This document shows, one piece after another, positions 13,128 through 13,266 of a stretch of DNA of 13,266 bases. Position 1 is the stretch's first letter. The number at the start of each line of letters is the position of its first letter. This stretch comes from Phycisphaerales bacterium (GTDB lineage Bacteria > Planctomycetota > Phycisphaerae > Phycisphaerales > UBA1924): positions 1 through 13,266 of the forward strand of contig JAESUL010000225.1 in NCBI GenBank assembly GCA_016763115.1, given 5' to 3'. The position numbers and the translations under genes were made by a program. A model generated the notes under the pieces. That model was not told where the DNA came from. It searched no databases and saw only the letters and a list, made by a program, of their open reading frames with translations.

Positions 13128-13266
13128 AAGCAACATCCAACCCGCGCCGCAAAGACGCCAACCGGGACGGATCGAACGCCTCAGCCATGCTGAAGCAACC
13201 ACGGGGACACCCTCGTAGACATTTGGACTGAATCGCTTGGTGAAGGCCTGCAAAGCCTTTGATCTA

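Larger units (their letters stand above)
13046..13266 (+). other. Region downstream of mraZ, no gene recognised
   Basis: These 221 nt follow the mraZ stop to the window edge. They hold the ATGAACGA repeats and a strong hairpin, listed separately, and a small dyad AAGGC/GCCTT (13243-13259) near the edge. Open frames across it (for example one beginning at 13069 and closing at 13218) have no ribosome binding site and no RsmH-like 'H-PVLL-E' motif. The next gene presumably begins beyond the edge. Confidence 0.6.

Noticed and set aside
12556..13218. 220-codon plus-strand frame overlapping mraZ
   Set aside because: It is out of frame with mraZ, low in recognisable features and Arg/Pro-rich as expected of a shadow; its tail after mraZ shows no RsmH motif.
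12978..13253. 91-codon minus-strand frame at the right edge
   Set aside because: It crosses the hairpin and the end of mraZ, has no binding site and no motifs.

Overview
The window looks like a chromosomal segment of a GC-rich planctomycete, most likely class Phycisphaerae. The best taxonomic clue is the C-terminus of the secreted protease at 7085-9235. It carries paired dockerin-like repeats with an '...FNAGCP' ending, a type I associate with Phycisphaerae secreted proteins. Assignment of the organism is inference; the core genes fit any bacterium.

Layout. (1) 1-4012, minus strand: the ribosomal protein/RNA polymerase cluster rplK-rplA-rplJ-rplL-rpoB (rpoB runs off the left edge). rplK-rplA-rplJ are packed with gaps of 2 and 13 nt. 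rplJ-rplL and rplL-rpoB are separated by 176 and 419 nt spacers containing RNA hairpins, which suits different expression of L7/L12 and RNA polymerase. The gene just upstream of rplK is not nusG/secE but an unrelated exported-protein gene. (2) 4283-6142, minus: a 619-residue exported protein of unknown function with a Lys/Arg/Ala/Pro pentapeptide tract, an acidic [DE][DE]G[FY] repeat, a His cluster with CxxC, a Tyr/Gly-rich part and a TPR-like C-terminus. It is the most unusual gene here. (3) 6238-6867, plus: a small predicted lipoprotein, divergent from the previous gene. (4) 6868-7084: a convergent spacer with a perfect 24-bp inverted repeat and a clear intrinsic terminator serving the minus-strand gene. 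(5) 7085-9235, minus: a secreted trypsin-like serine protease with dockerin-like repeats. (6) 9374-10537, minus: a metal-dependent amidohydrolase (amidohydrolase-2 type), divergent by only 28 nt from (7) 10566-11780, plus: a GT4 glycosyltransferase, whose stop codon directly abuts that of (8) 11781-12287, minus: a flavin reductase-like FMN-binding protein with a TTG start. (9) 12581-13045, plus: mraZ, the usual first gene of the division/cell-wall cluster, preceded by a promoter whose spacer holds two MraZ-box-like repeats, and followed by a strong hairpin at the right edge.

How the parts relate. Two housekeeping ends (translation/transcription at left, start of a dcw-type cluster at right) flank an accessory middle with envelope or secreted functions (repeat protein, lipoprotein, protease, glycosyltransferase) and two metabolic enzymes of unknown substrate. 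I see no phage, transposase, CRISPR, tRNA or rRNA. The best candidates for something undescribed are the charge-segregated repeat protein at 4283-6142 and the inverted-repeat element at 6911-6984.
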